Positions 8,964 to 18,018 are shown, counted from the stretch's first letter. The stretch: DNA of 64,000 nt from Bacteroidetes bacterium UBA4414 (GCA_002389765.1 DGQM01000015.1:56106-120105); one strand, 5' to 3'. The notes: generated by a model from the sequence alone, not told the origin. Program-made: numbers and translations.

Positions 8964-8997
8964 TGCTTAAGTAAAAAAGTAAAAATAAAAAAGTAAA

Positions 8998-9027
8998 AGC
9001 GGTGGCTATGGCTGCCGCTTTTTTTTT
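8998..9027 (+). terminator. Terminator after deoxyhypusine-synthase-like gene
   Basis: 9-bp stem AGCGGTGGC / GCTGCCGCT (two wobbles) followed by nine T. The last T of the run is also the first base of island A's outermost module. Confidence 0.85.
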
Positions 9028-9303
9028 GCTCCATTTTGCTCCAGTGCTCCAATTATAGTGGTCTGGATTTGTGGAGCAAGTGGAGCAGTGCTGGTTTATT
9101 TCATGTATTCCATATCTGGTGAAATGAGTGAAACAAACTCTCTTGCGTCATTGCGAGGAGGTAACGACGAAGCAACCTCGAGGTATAAGTGTTTGCTCCA
9201 GTGCTCCAATTACAGTAGTCTGGAGGATTGGAGCATGTGGAGCAGCCTGTTTCATTTCAGGCATTTCACATTTGGTGAAATGAAATGGTGAAATGGATGA
9301 AAT
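9027..9303 (+). repeat. Island A, left arm: two GCTCC modules alternating with two TTTCA modules
   Basis: Module A1 (9027-9087) has TGCTCCA at 9027, 9037 and 9045, then TGGAGCA at 9072 and 9081. Module A2 (9098-9134) has ATTTCA, then TGAAAT and TGAAAC. A second A1 (9194-9244: TGCTCCA at 9194 and 9202, TGGAGCA at 9229 and 9238) and a second A2 (9249-9303) follow. A GCGTCATTG unit (9145-9182) lies between the two sets. The second A2 runs into the stop codon of the cargo gene. No gene is seen in this 339-base gap. Confidence 0.85.
9145..9182 (+). repeat. GCGTCATTG interspersed repeat, copy 1
   Basis: GCGTCATTGCGAGGAG with an inverted GAAGCAACCTCG end. It is related to the units at 17552 and 37779 and resembles REP/BIME-like repeats found in many genomes. 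It sits in the left half of island A. Confidence 0.6.
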
Positions 9304-9854
9304 TATTTGATTGGCGGAGGAGGCGGGGGACTATCCTCAAATGATTTTTTTGTTTCAGCAATAAGTAGCTTAATTTTAAAGTTGTCGTAGGTTTTCATCT
9401 CTGATGCAGATAAGACCTCAATTTTTTCTATTAGTGGAATAATTCCCCAATCTTTAGAAACTTCTCCATTAAAACGTATCAATAACTGAACACGGTAATT
9501 GATATTGTTGCCTTTGATATCAATGATTGTAGCCCTAATAAACTTCTGGGTTGTTTTTTCTTCCTCATTTATATCAATAGAAGTATATGTTGCTATATTA
9601 TTCCTGTATAATAAGTTGAACTTCTTATCAAGACTATCATAAGAATTAATTACATAGTTTTTAGGTGATAAATAATCTTCAAAGGGTTTAAATGAATGAG
9701 CTGTTTTAAAGGAACGAATGATTTTATCAAAAATACTGTTAGGCATTAAGTTGTACTTTTCAATATTTGAACCAGATATTAATACATAAGTTTGTCCATA
9801 ACAGTAGGTAATTTTCAAAAGAGATATAAAGAGTATTGCTATAATGTTTTTCAT
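9303..9854 (-). CDS. Orphan secreted protein, cargo of island A
   Basis: 183 residues with a signal peptide ending near YCYGQ and a short proline-rich tail (six Pro before the last two residues). The body has no motif that I recognise. The coding sequence is clearly more AT-rich than the neighbouring genes, with AAT/ATA/AAA codons frequent, which suggests separate ancestry. It is the only gene inside island A, and its stop codon touches the innermost left module. Function unknown. Confidence 0.6.
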   Translation of the reverse strand: MKNIIAILFISLLKITYCYGQTYVLISGSNIEKYNLMPNSIFDKIIRSFKTAHSFKPFEDYLSPKNYVINSYDSLDKKFNLLYRNNIATYTSIDINEEEKTTQKFIRATIIDIKGNNINYRVQLLIRFNGEVSKDWGIIPLIEKIEVLSASEMKTYDNFKIKLLIAETKKSFEDSPPPPPPIK

Positions 9855-9890
9855 AATTGTAAAATACGTTTATTTATACAGTCAATTATT

Positions 9891-10000
9891 CATTTCACCA
9901 TTTCAGGATATGGTGGTATGAAATAATGAAATGGATTGAAATGAGATATTGCTCCATCTGCTCCACAAATCCAGTTACTATAAATTGGAGCACTGGAGCA
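9891..10000 (-). repeat. Island A, right arm
   Basis: Mirror order of the left arm: TTTCA module (9891-9944), then GCTCC module (9950-10000) with TGCTCCA at 9950 and 9959 and TGGAGCA at 9986 and 9994. Read on the minus strand, the GCTCC module matches 9034-9087 in two blocks: 21 bases around TGCTCCAGTGCTCCAATT and 16 bases, CTGGATTTGTGGAGCA. The arm ends 10 bases before the stop codon of the flavoenzyme gene. Confidence 0.85.
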
Positions 10001-10009
10001 AAATTGGTT

Positions 10010-11524
10010 TTACCCTTTCACCTTCCCCAACAAATACTCCATACCCACTAACTCTGCACAGGTGGCGATAGATGTAATGCTGACGCCGAGCACGCCGTGG
10101 AGGTTTACGTTTTGTCCTGTTAGCAGCAGGTTGGGTATTTTGGTGCGTGTGGCTATGCTTGTTTCTGCGGGTTTGTTGATGTCTTTGAGGATGCCATAGA
10201 GCGAGCCTTTGGGGGTAGCTGTATAGTCGCGGTAGGTGAGTGGAGTGGCAGTGCTTTGTGCTATGATGTTGCCCTTTAGTTCGGGTATGCGTTGGTATAG
10301 TTTATCCAGCAATAGTTCTGCACGTATTTCTTTAAAAGCTGCATAGGCATCACCACGGTCTTGTTCGTGTCCTGTACGGTTGATGATATGCTCAAAAGGT
10401 GCAACCTCGCTATAGTGCATATAGCTGAGGATAGATACGCTTTCGGCATAGCCGGGGTTCTGTGCATCTTCTGTAAAGAAAGCCGCATAGTTAGCAGGCC
10501 ATTGTTGTGGTTGGTATTGTATGGCATCCCAAGCATCAGGTGTAGCATGCCAGTAGATGTTGTGATTGCGCATCGGCACTGTGCCGGGTTTCAATACCAC
10601 ATTCAGCATAAAGGTAGAGGTGGTTTGTTCCAAGCCTTTAATACGCTTGCGATATGCTGTGCGGAATTGCGGACTGTCTGTCCATTCCAGTAATACCTCG
10701 GGTGCTACATTGGCAATGAACTGTTTACCATAGTAGCGTTGCCCGTCTGCGGTCTCTGCATAGGTAATGCTACCGTTTTCTTCTGCCAGCTTTACTACTT
10801 CTGTATTGCGAAATACTTCGCCACCATAAGCCTGCAATTGCTGCCATAGGTACTTTGATATCTGGCTGCTACCAGGCATTACTTTATGGCTGCTGTGTAT
10901 ATAGCTCTCTGTTACCAATGCATGCAAGAAGAAAGGTGTGCGCTCGGCCACACCTGCATACAACAGGTTGTTGCCAGCCAGTACGTTTTGCAGTTTGGTA
11001 TTGTTGGTAATATCCTGCAATGTTTGTGTTACACCCCAACTACTCACAGCCGCTTTTTCATCTGCACTGCCATGCCTGAGACGGTATAGCGGAAAATGGT
11101 CGCCAACTGTGGTAATGGTCTTGATGTATTTTTCTAAAGCTTCCCGCTCACTAGGGAAGTAGGGTAGCAGTTGCTCTACAAAATTATCAAGCCCCTGTGC
11201 ATGCGGGTACATAAGCTCCTCATCTCCGAACGCAATCTTATCGAAGGCATTAGCATCATACGCTTTTAGCGATAGCTTGTCCATCACACCTGCATATTGC
11301 AGTATGGTGTGTAGTGTATGCCCTTCACCAAGACCGCCTATATAGTGTACACAGCTATCAAACACTTTCTTTTGCAGTGAGAAAGTTTGCAGGCATCCGC
11401 CTATCTGTTTATCACGCTCCAGTACACATACTTTCATGCCTTCTTTGGCAAGGATAACAGCACATAGCATACCACCGAGGCCGCCACCTGCTATTACTAC
11501 ATCGTATGTGTTCGTCTTTGTCAA
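10010..11524 (-). CDS. FAD-dependent phytoene desaturase/carotenoid isomerase-like oxidoreductase
   Basis: 504 residues. An N-terminal FAD-binding motif IAGGGLGGMLCAVILAKEG precedes the ERD..GGCLQTF motif, and the C-terminal GQNVNLHGVLGVSITSIATCAE is the second FAD contact. The pattern fits the CrtI/CrtISO/retinol-saturase branch of the amine-oxidase-like superfamily. No other carotenoid gene is adjacent, so the substrate is open: carotenoid, retinoid-like polyene or another lipid. The gene lies just downstream of glmM on the same strand with a 65-base gap. Confidence 0.82.
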   Translation of the reverse strand: MTKTNTYDVVIAGGGLGGMLCAVILAKEGMKVCVLERDKQIGGCLQTFSLQKKVFDSCVHYIGGLGEGHTLHTILQYAGVMDKLSLKAYDANAFDKIAFGDEELMYPHAQGLDNFVEQLLPYFPSEREALEKYIKTITTVGDHFPLYRLRHGSADEKAAVSSWGVTQTLQDITNNTKLQNVLAGNNLLYAGVAERTPFFLHALVTESYIHSSHKVMPGSSQISKYLWQQLQAYGGEVFRNTEVVKLAEENGSITYAETADGQRYYGKQFIANVAPEVLLEWTDSPQFRTAYRKRIKGLEQTTSTFMLNVVLKPGTVPMRNHNIYWHATPDAWDAIQYQPQQWPANYAAFFTEDAQNPGYAESVSILSYMHYSEVAPFEHIINRTGHEQDRGDAYAAFKEIRAELLLDKLYQRIPELKGNIIAQSTATPLTYRDYTATPKGSLYGILKDINKPAETSIATRTKIPNLLLTGQNVNLHGVLGVSITSIATCAELVGMEYLLGKVKG

Positions 11525-11589
11525 TTGTCTTTATTAAGAAAGTCAGGACACAGAGCCCTGACTTCAAATATATTGGTTTGTATGCGTTC

Positions 11590-12978
11590 TTATTTAGCAA
11601 ACATCATTTCGCCGATATCTGCCATGATGCGTTTAGCCACATTGTTAGCTGTAGTCTCATTAGCACTCTCTGCATAGATGCGTATGATAGGCTCTGTGTT
11701 GGATGTACGCAGGTGTACCCAATCATTATCAAAATCTATACGCAGGCCATCTTCTGTATTGATAGGCTGCTTGCTGTATTTTTCTTTTATCTGTGCAAAG
11801 ATGTGTTTTACATCTACACCTTCATTCAGTTCTATTTTGTTTTTAGAAATGAAGTAGTCAGGGTAGGTGCCACGCAGTGTCTTAATGCTCTTACCGAATT
11901 TTGCCAGATGCGTCAGGAACAGTGCAATGCCAATCAATGCATCACGTCCGTAGTGCAGTTCTGGTACTATCACACCACCATTGCCTTCACCACCTATCAC
12001 GGCATTTACTTCTTTCATTTTCTTTACCACATTCACCTCTCCAACAGCACTTGGATAGTATTGTCCGCCGTGTTTCTCCGTTACATCTTTCAATGCGCGG
12101 GTAGATGACAGGTTAGATACTGTATTACCTTTCTTATGACTTAGGATATAATCTGCTATAGCTACCAGTGTATATTCTTCACCAAACAGGCTACCGTCAT
12201 CACACACAAAACACAGGCGGTCTACGTCAGGGTCTACCGCTATACCCAAATGCGCGTTCGATTTTGCAACCGTGCTGCAAAGCTCTGTCAGGTTCTCCGG
12301 CAGTGGCTCAGGATTGTGTGCAAAGCGTCCTGTTACTTCTTCGTTTATTATTGTGATGTTTTCTACACCCAATGCACGCAGCAATTGCGGTACAGATAGT
12401 GAACCTGTAGAGTTTACAGGGTCTACCACCACGCTGAAGTTCTTTGCCTTGATGGCTGCCACATCTACCAGCGGGTGTGCCAGTATGGTGTCTATATGTT
12501 TTTGTATATAGCTGTCGTCATGTTTCAGGCTACCCAGATGGTTTACATCTGCATAGTTTGGTTCTGTAGTGTTTACATAGTCCAGTATCCACTGTCCTGC
12601 TTCTGCACTCAGGAATTCACCGTCATTGTTCAGCAGTTTCAGTGCATTCCATTCTTTAGGGTTGTGGCTTGCTGTCAGGATGATGCCACCCGCAGCTTCT
12701 TCCATCTTCACTGCCATCTCTACCGTAGGGGTAGTGCTGAGGCCCAGATCTACCACGTCTATACCGCATCCCTGCAGTGTAGCTGTTACCAGATTGCGTA
12801 CCATCTCGCCAGATATACGTCCGTCTCTACCTATTACTACCTTCTTGCCTTTGCCTTGTTCTGTTATCCATGCAGCATACGCGGTGCTGTATTTTACTAC
12901 GTCTAATGGTGATAGGCCATTGCCCGGTTTACCACCTATAGTACCCCTGATGCCTGAAATTGATTTGATGAGCGCCAT
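11590..12978 (-). CDS. glmM: Phosphoglucosamine mutase / phosphohexomutase
   Basis: 462 residues of the alpha-D-phosphohexomutase family. The phosphoserine loop is TASHNP, the metal loop is VDPDVDRL, the sugar-binding loop is GGEGNGGVI and the phosphate-binding loop is RTSNTEPIIRIYAES. The N-terminal SISGIRGTIGG is typical of the GlmM-type proteins of Bacteroidota, which feed UDP-GlcNAc synthesis. Phosphomannomutase activity cannot be excluded. A near-consensus -7 (TATCTTCG, minus strand, 13007-13014) lies about 30 bases upstream. Divergent from the M16 protease gene. Confidence 0.88.
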   Translation of the reverse strand: MALIKSISGIRGTIGGKPGNGLSPLDVVKYSTAYAAWITEQGKGKKVVIGRDGRISGEMVRNLVTATLQGCGIDVVDLGLSTTPTVEMAVKMEEAAGGIILTASHNPKEWNALKLLNNDGEFLSAEAGQWILDYVNTTEPNYADVNHLGSLKHDDSYIQKHIDTILAHPLVDVAAIKAKNFSVVVDPVNSTGSLSVPQLLRALGVENITIINEEVTGRFAHNPEPLPENLTELCSTVAKSNAHLGIAVDPDVDRLCFVCDDGSLFGEEYTLVAIADYILSHKKGNTVSNLSSTRALKDVTEKHGGQYYPSAVGEVNVVKKMKEVNAVIGGEGNGGVIVPELHYGRDALIGIALFLTHLAKFGKSIKTLRGTYPDYFISKNKIELNEGVDVKHIFAQIKEKYSKQPINTEDGLRIDFDNDWVHLRTSNTEPIIRIYAESANETTANNVAKRIMADIGEMMFAK

Positions 12979-13157
12979 GTAATATTAATACTGTGTTTTG
13001 GTAGTGCGAAGATAAGCGTTTAGCTGTGCCTTGTAAATGGGTTGCGGAACTTATTTGTGTTTGTTAAATGTGTATTAGTGATTTTTAACATTTATCTTTT
13101 ACTACTTACTGGACAATGACAGACTATTTTCTTTCTTTTGTCATCTAATCTCATACT

Positions 13158-15995
13158 ATGCAACCTTTATTAAGCAATTTTAAAACCCGACTGGTGGCAC
13201 TCGCCATATTGACGGGTGGGGCAACCGGTGCTTTTGCACAAGACCTGAAAGCAGTTATTCCTGTAGATTCTAAAGTGAAGAAAGGAAAATTTGCCAACGG
13301 ACTTACGTATTACATTCGCCCGAACTCTAAGCCTGAAAAGAAAGTAGAACTGCGCCTTGTTATCAATGCAGGTTCTATACTGGAAGATGACGACCAACAG
13401 GGTCTGGCTCACTTTATGGAGCACATGAACTTCAACGGTAGTAAAAACTTTCCTAAGAACGAATTGGTAAGCTACCTGCAGTCTATAGGTGTAGAGTTTG
13501 GTGCCGACCTGAACGCGTACACCAGCTTTGACGAAACAGTATATATACTGCCTGTACCAACAGACAAACCCGGCAATCTTGACAAAGGTTTCCAGATAAT
13601 AGAAGACTGGGCACACAACGCATTGCTGACTGATAAAGATATTGACGATGAGCGTGGTGTAGTACTGGAAGAAAGCCGTATGGGTAAAGGTGCCGATATG
13701 CGTATGCTGGATAAATACCTGCCTACACTGATGAGTGGCTCTAAATATGCAAGCCGCCTGCCTATTGGTAAGGATGATATCCTGAAAACATTTAAGTACG
13801 ATGTTATCCGTCGTTTCTATAAAGAATGGTACCGTCCTGACCTGATGGCTGTTGCTATAGTTGGTGATATTGACGAGGCTACTGCTATGAAGTACCTGAA
13901 GAAACACTTTGAGGGTATAAAGAACCCTAGCAAAGAACGTAAGAGAGATGCATTTGCGATACCTGCACGTACCAAGCCCGAGGCGATGGTGCTTACAGAT
14001 AAAGAAGCAACAGACAACCAGCTGCAAATCATCTTCCCATCTGTAAAGAAAGAGGACGAATCGACATTGGGTGCATATCGCAATAACATTAAGCAACAAC
14101 TGGTAACACAGATGCTGAACCAACGCCTGAACGATTTGGCTCGTAGTAGCAACCCTCCGTTCCCGTTTGCAGCAGCAGGCTTTGACGGTTGGGCTCGTGG
14201 ATATGAGAGCTTTACGGCATTTACCATGTTTGGTGCAGAAGGTCCTGAAAAAGCATTGATGGCACTGACTGCAGAATTGCTGAGGGCTAAACAATATGGC
14301 TTTAATAAGAGCGAACTGGAGCTTGCTAAGAAAAGCAGCATGAACTTCATTGAAAAAGCATACAACGAACGCAACACCACAGAGAGTGGCAATTATGTAG
14401 GCGAGTATGTACGCAACTTCCTGGAGAATGAACCAATACCGGGTATTGAAAAAGAATATGATTATTACAAAGAACTGATGCCTGGCATCAATATCGAAGA
14501 GCTGAATGCAGAAGTGAAAGAGTGGATGAGTAATATGAACACTTTTTCGCTGATAACAGGCCCTGAAGCTGCTGCCGATAAGCTGCCTAAAGATGCACAA
14601 TTGCTGACCATGGTACAGAAAGGTTTTGAACAATCTGTATCTGCAATGGAAGAAAAGAAAGTAGCTGAAACACTGCTGGATAAGAAACCAACACCGGGCA
14701 AAGTAACTGCACAGGCAGAAGACAAAGAATTTGCTGCAACTACCTACACACTTAGCAATGGTGTAAAAGTAACGCTGAAGAAAACAGACTTCAAGAGCGA
14801 TGAGATACTGATGCGTGGTATTAAGAAAGGTGGTATGAGCAATTATACTGCTGCAGACAGATTCAATGTACAGTATGCTACACAGGTAGTAGGTTCTATG
14901 GGTTATGGTAACTTTACACCTACAGACCTTGAAAAAACACTGTCTGGTAAAACAGCTAAAGCAGGTCTGGTTATCGGCGAAATTTCTAATACAGTATCGG
15001 GCAATAGTAGTGTGAAGGATTTTGAAACGATGCTGCAATTGTTGTATCTGAAAATGACACAGCCTCGTAAAGACGAGGCACTGTTCAAGGCATTTATTGA
15101 TAAATCTAAAATGCAAGTACAGTTTATCTCTGCCAATCCGCAGGCTGCATTCTTCGATACCATGTATCATACACTGTACAACAACAATCCATTGGCACCA
15201 ATTGCTGTGCCTCGTGCTGCATACTACGATGCCATCAATCTGAACAGGGCAATGGAAGTGTACAATACAGAACTGGGTAATGCTGATGGTCTGGAACTAT
15301 ACCTGACAGGTAATATAGATGCTGCCAAAGCATTGCCACTGATAGAAACATACATAGGTAGCTTGCCTACTACAGGTAAAAAGCCATCTTTCAAAGACAA
15401 TGGCCTGCGCCCTGTAAGTGGTGTCCATAAGTTTGAATTCAAGAAAGGTTCTGAACAACAGAGTTTGATATTTGGCCTGAATACAGGAGAGATAAAATAC
15501 TCTGAAGACATGAACCTGAAAGCACAGGCACTGGCAGAGTTGCTGAACATAAAAGTGGTAGAAGAACTGCGTGAAAAACTGGGAGGTATCTACAGTGGTG
15601 GTTTTGGTGCAAGTGTGAGCCAGTATCCTTACGAACGCTTTAGCGTGAATGTGTATCTGCCATGTGGTCCTGAAAATGTAGAAAAACTACTGACGGCTGC
15701 TAAAGAGGTAGTTGCAAACATTAAGAAAAACGGCCCAGATGCAAAAGACCTGGATAAGGTAAAAGCACAATGGCACGAACAACGCCGTGATAAAGTGAAA
15801 GAAAATGGTTTCTGGAATGAGAAGATGGAAGCTATCATGTTCTGGGGCAGAAGCAGGAACAATCTGTTTAACTACGATAAATGGATTGATGGCCTGACAC
15901 CTAACGATATTAAAGAAGCAGCGAATGTTCTGTTCAGCGGTAAGAATGAGTTTACGGCTATTCTGTATCCTGAAAAAATAGAAGAAAAGAAATAA
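13158..15995 (+). CDS. Secreted M16 family zinc protease (two-domain)
   Basis: 945 residues with a signal peptide ending at AFAQD, so it is periplasmic or outer-membrane associated. The inverted zinc motif HxxEH is HFMEH, within GLAHFMEHMNFNGS. The downstream glutamate lies in the ERGVVLEESRMG block. The second half is the inactive M16 partner domain, with the usual ELREKLGGIYSGG region. The length matches PqqL-like secreted insulinases of Bacteroidota. A second M16 gene of similar size lies at 51852. It ends in a strong terminator. Confidence 0.92.
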   Translation: MQPLLSNFKTRLVALAILTGGATGAFAQDLKAVIPVDSKVKKGKFANGLTYYIRPNSKPEKKVELRLVINAGSILEDDDQQGLAHFMEHMNFNGSKNFPKNELVSYLQSIGVEFGADLNAYTSFDETVYILPVPTDKPGNLDKGFQIIEDWAHNALLTDKDIDDERGVVLEESRMGKGADMRMLDKYLPTLMSGSKYASRLPIGKDDILKTFKYDVIRRFYKEWYRPDLMAVAIVGDIDEATAMKYLKKHFEGIKNPSKERKRDAFAIPARTKPEAMVLTDKEATDNQLQIIFPSVKKEDESTLGAYRNNIKQQLVTQMLNQRLNDLARSSNPPFPFAAAGFDGWARGYESFTAFTMFGAEGPEKALMALTAELLRAKQYGFNKSELELAKKSSMNFIEKAYNERNTTESGNYVGEYVRNFLENEPIPGIEKEYDYYKELMPGINIEELNAEVKEWMSNMNTFSLITGPEAAADKLPKDAQLLTMVQKGFEQSVSAMEEKKVAETLLDKKPTPGKVTAQAEDKEFAATTYTLSNGVKVTLKKTDFKSDEILMRGIKKGGMSNYTAADRFNVQYATQVVGSMGYGNFTPTDLEKTLSGKTAKAGLVIGEISNTVSGNSSVKDFETMLQLLYLKMTQPRKDEALFKAFIDKSKMQVQFISANPQAAFFDTMYHTLYNNNPLAPIAVPRAAYYDAINLNRAMEVYNTELGNADGLELYLTGNIDAAKALPLIETYIGSLPTTGKKPSFKDNGLRPVSGVHKFEFKKGSEQQSLIFGLNTGEIKYSEDMNLKAQALAELLNIKVVEELREKLGGIYSGGFGASVSQYPYERFSVNVYLPCGPENVEKLLTAAKEVVANIKKNGPDAKDLDKVKAQWHEQRRDKVKENGFWNEKMEAIMFWGRSRNNLFNYDKWIDGLTPNDIKEAANVLFSGKNEFTAILYPEKIEEKK

Positions 15996-16018
15996 GGGTA
16001 CTGATTGATATAAAGAAT

Positions 16019-16050
16019 AACGCCTCGTGTAATACGAGGCGTTTCTTTTT
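16019..16050 (+). terminator. Terminator after first M16 protease gene
   Basis: 10-bp stem AACGCCTCGT / ACGAGGCGTT with loop GTAAT, followed by TCTTTTT. Confidence 0.9.
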
Positions 16051-16078
16051 GTATACTAACCCAAAAATTTGTTTACTG

Positions 16079-16171
16079 GTTGATCTGTTGATTAGTCATC
16101 TATAGTTATAACAACAGCAATTATTTTAACTCATTTCACTGATTAACTAATCAACAACTCAACTAATCAAC
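16079..16171. repeat. Solitary word-palindrome module (GTTGATTAGT)
   Basis: GTTGAT (16079) and GTTGATTAGT (16087-16096) are followed about 50 bases later by two copies of the reverse complement ACTAATCAAC (16146-16155 and 16162-16171). The design is the same as the island modules, but there is only one module, no cargo and no second arm. The last base overlaps the recA stop codon. Confidence 0.65.
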
Positions 16172-17166
16172 TACTCCGCAGGTTGCAGTGCGGCACGTAT
16201 TTGTGCTTCTATATCGTCTGTTACCTCAGGATTATCGTGCAGGAATTGCTTAACAGCATCGCGGCCTTGTCCTATCTTGCTTTCGCCGTAGCTGAACCAT
16301 GAACCGCTTTTTTGCAGTATGCCCAGTTCTACACCCATATCAATGATTTCACCAATTTTACTGATACCCTCGCCAAAGATGATATCGAACTCTACCTGGC
16401 GGAACGGAGGTGCTACTTTGTTCTTCACCACTTTTACACGTGTACGGTTACCGCTTGCTACATCACCATCTTTAATCTGGCTGATACGGCGAATATCCAA
16501 ACGTACAGAAGCGTAGAATTTCAGTGCGTTACCACCCGTTGTAGTTTCAGGGTTGCCAAACATCACACCAATCTTTTCACGCAGCTGGTTGATGAATATG
16601 CAGCAACAGCCTGTACGGTTGATGGTAGCTGTTAGCTTACGCAATGCCTGGCTCATCAAACGAGCCTGTAAGCCCATTTTGCTATCACCCATTTCGCCTT
16701 CCAGTTCGCCCTTAGGTACCAGTGCGGCTACAGAGTCAATAACTACCACGTCTATAGCACCAGATGATATCAGACGGTCTGCAATTTCCAGTGCCTGCTC
16801 ACCATAGTCGGGCTGAGAGATAATGAGGTTGTCTATATCTACACCCAGTTTGCGTGCATAGCTGGCATCAAAAGCGTGTTCAGCATCTATGATAGCACAG
16901 ATACCACCTTTCTTTTGTGCCTCTGCAATCGTGTGTATAGCAATGGTTGTTTTACCCGAAGATTCAGGACCGTAGATTTCTATTATACGGCCACGAGGAA
17001 AACCACCAACACCCAGCGCAACGTCCAAACCTAGTGAACCCGTACTGATGGTGTCTATGTTGTCTTTTTGTTTATCGCCCAACATCATCACGGAGCCTTT
17101 ACCATAATCCTTCTCTATCTTGTCGAGAGCTAACTTTAATACTTTTAATTTGTCGTCTGCTGCCAT
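16171..17166 (-). CDS. recA: Recombinase RecA
   Basis: 331 residues with all landmarks: Walker A GPESSGKTT, VIDSVAALVPKGELEGEMGD, the FINQLREKIGVMFGNPETTTGG L2 region and the KFYASVRLDIRR strand. It forms filaments on single-stranded DNA for recombination and, where LexA exists, SOS induction. Upstream are a TATCTTTG -7 element and a perfect dyad overlapping the promoter. Its downstream end abuts a solitary palindrome module, and its upstream side is where island B begins. Confidence 0.98.
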   Translation of the reverse strand: MAADDKLKVLKLALDKIEKDYGKGSVMMLGDKQKDNIDTISTGSLGLDVALGVGGFPRGRIIEIYGPESSGKTTIAIHTIAEAQKKGGICAIIDAEHAFDASYARKLGVDIDNLIISQPDYGEQALEIADRLISSGAIDVVVIDSVAALVPKGELEGEMGDSKMGLQARLMSQALRKLTATINRTGCCCIFINQLREKIGVMFGNPETTTGGNALKFYASVRLDIRRISQIKDGDVASGNRTRVKVVKNKVAPPFRQVEFDIIFGEGISKIGEIIDMGVELGILQKSGSWFSYGESKIGQGRDAVKQFLHDNPEVTDDIEAQIRAALQPAE

Positions 17167-17202
17167 TGTGTTGTGATTTTAATCTGCTAAACTAATTTTT
17201 TT

Positions 17203-17246
17203 CAAAGATATAAACGTTTTGTACAAGTTTAAACATTTGTACAAAA
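17203..17246 (-). promoter_or_regulatory. recA promoter with overlapping perfect dyad (candidate SOS operator)
   Basis: The -7 element TATCTTTG lies at 17203-17210 (minus strand). Upstream, TTTTGTACAA (17217-17226) and TTGTACAAAA (17237-17246) form a perfect 10-bp inverted repeat with a 10-base spacer. The dyad centre lies near -33 relative to the inferred start, where a repressor would block RNA polymerase. No lexA gene is in the window, so the regulator is inferred. Confidence 0.6.
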
Positions 17247-17295
17247 AAGTTATCCACATTTGTATTGATTTTAGCGTTTTAAGGGCTAAAAAGGT

Positions 17296-17546
17296 GTTTT
17301 TCACGCTTTTTCACGGTTTCATGGTCTGTACAGCGTGAAAATCGTGAAAACGGTGAAAATCATTCCACATATTCCATCTGTTCCACTTGTTCATGAAATG
17401 GAATAATGGAACATTGGAACAAAACACATCGTCTGTTCCACCTTGTTCCAATCCTGTATGCTGGAACATTGGAACACTGGAACAAAACAAACTGTCCCAA
17501 GTGTCCCAAAGTATAGTGACTGAAATTGTGGGACAGTGGGACAAAA
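17296..17546 (+). repeat. Island B, left arm: four nested modules
   Basis: In order: B1 (17296-17360; TTTTTCACG twice, then CGTGAAAA twice and GGTGAAAA), B2 (17361-17424; TTCCA three times, then TGGAA), B3 (17434-17487; GTTCCA twice, then TGGAAC three times) and B4 (17492-17546; TGTCCCA twice, then TGGGACA twice). B2, B3 and B4 all end in ACAAAAC. The arm starts about 50 bases upstream of the recA dyad. Between the arm and the first cargo gene lie only a GCGTCATTG unit and AT-rich sequence. Confidence 0.88.
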
Positions 17547-17551
17547 CACTC

Positions 17552-17638
17552 GCGTCATTGTTTTAGCATCCCGATACTTCGGGGCGAGGGAGTATCTGCG
17601 GATGCAGATATGTTAGTGGCAATCTCACATCATCGGGA
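17552..17638 (+). repeat. GCGTCATTG interspersed repeat, copy 2 (with internal insert)
   Basis: It begins GCGTCATTG and ends CAATCTCACATCATCGGG. Between these ends is extra sequence with short hairpins, for example TCTGC/GCAGA. It starts six bases after the innermost left module of island B. Confidence 0.5.
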
Positions 17639-17708
17639 AATATATAGAGCAGCAGTGTAATAGTTTTAAACATTATTCTCTATCTAACTCATTGTATATA
17701 TTCGTTTG

Positions 17709-18014
17709 ATGAAAGATTTGAGCATAAGAATATCATATATACTTAGTGTGATAATGCTGATTATTGGTGCATTATTCAGAATACAACACTGGCCATATGG
17801 TAATGTGTTATTTATTGCAGGTAGTATATGTGCAATGATATATATCGTTTTAGCTATTATAGAGATACTTAATTCTCCCAAATCGAAGAAGTATAAAATA
17901 TTATGGGTAATAGCTTTTATTCTTCCTTTTGCATTTATTAAAGTAAGTACAACCCTATATTTATTAGTATCAGTGGTATATATTCAACAAAGAAGAAAGA
18001 TGGTAAGACATTAA
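17709..18014 (+). CDS. Small membrane protein with a GldL-like motif, cargo of island B
   Basis: 101 residues with three predicted membrane segments and a basic tail. The segment GALFRIQHWPYGN resembles the first membrane hairpin of the gliding/T9SS motor protein GldL and of related small membrane proteins, but there is no GldL C-terminal domain. A TTG three codons... one codon earlier (17706) is possible; the ATG at 17709 is preferred. The gene is AT-rich like the rest of the cargo. It is convergent with the next gene, which ends four bases away. Function unknown. Confidence 0.65.
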   Translation: MKDLSIRISYILSVIMLIIGALFRIQHWPYGNVLFIAGSICAMIYIVLAIIEILNSPKSKKYKILWVIAFILPFAFIKVSTTLYLLVSVVYIQQRRKMVRH

Positions 18015-18018
18015 GGTG

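Noticed and set aside
9027..10000. Classical insertion sequence
   Set aside because: No transposase frame between the arms and no clear target-site duplication could be read.
13061..13100. TGTTAAA ... TTTAACA inverted repeat upstream of the first M16 gene
   Set aside because: Seven AT-only or nearly AT-only base pairs in an AT-rich region; not distinguishable from chance.
13170..15170. Long antisense frames over the M16 gene (and 6634-7599 over citrate synthase)
   Set aside because: Shadow frames of strongly coding genes; Phe/Cys/His-rich translations with no domain.
17311..17544. Short open frames inside the island arms (also 9058-9291, 18699-19070, 37550-37750, 38824-39051)
   Set aside because: They are low-complexity translations of repeated words with no ribosome site or conserved pattern.
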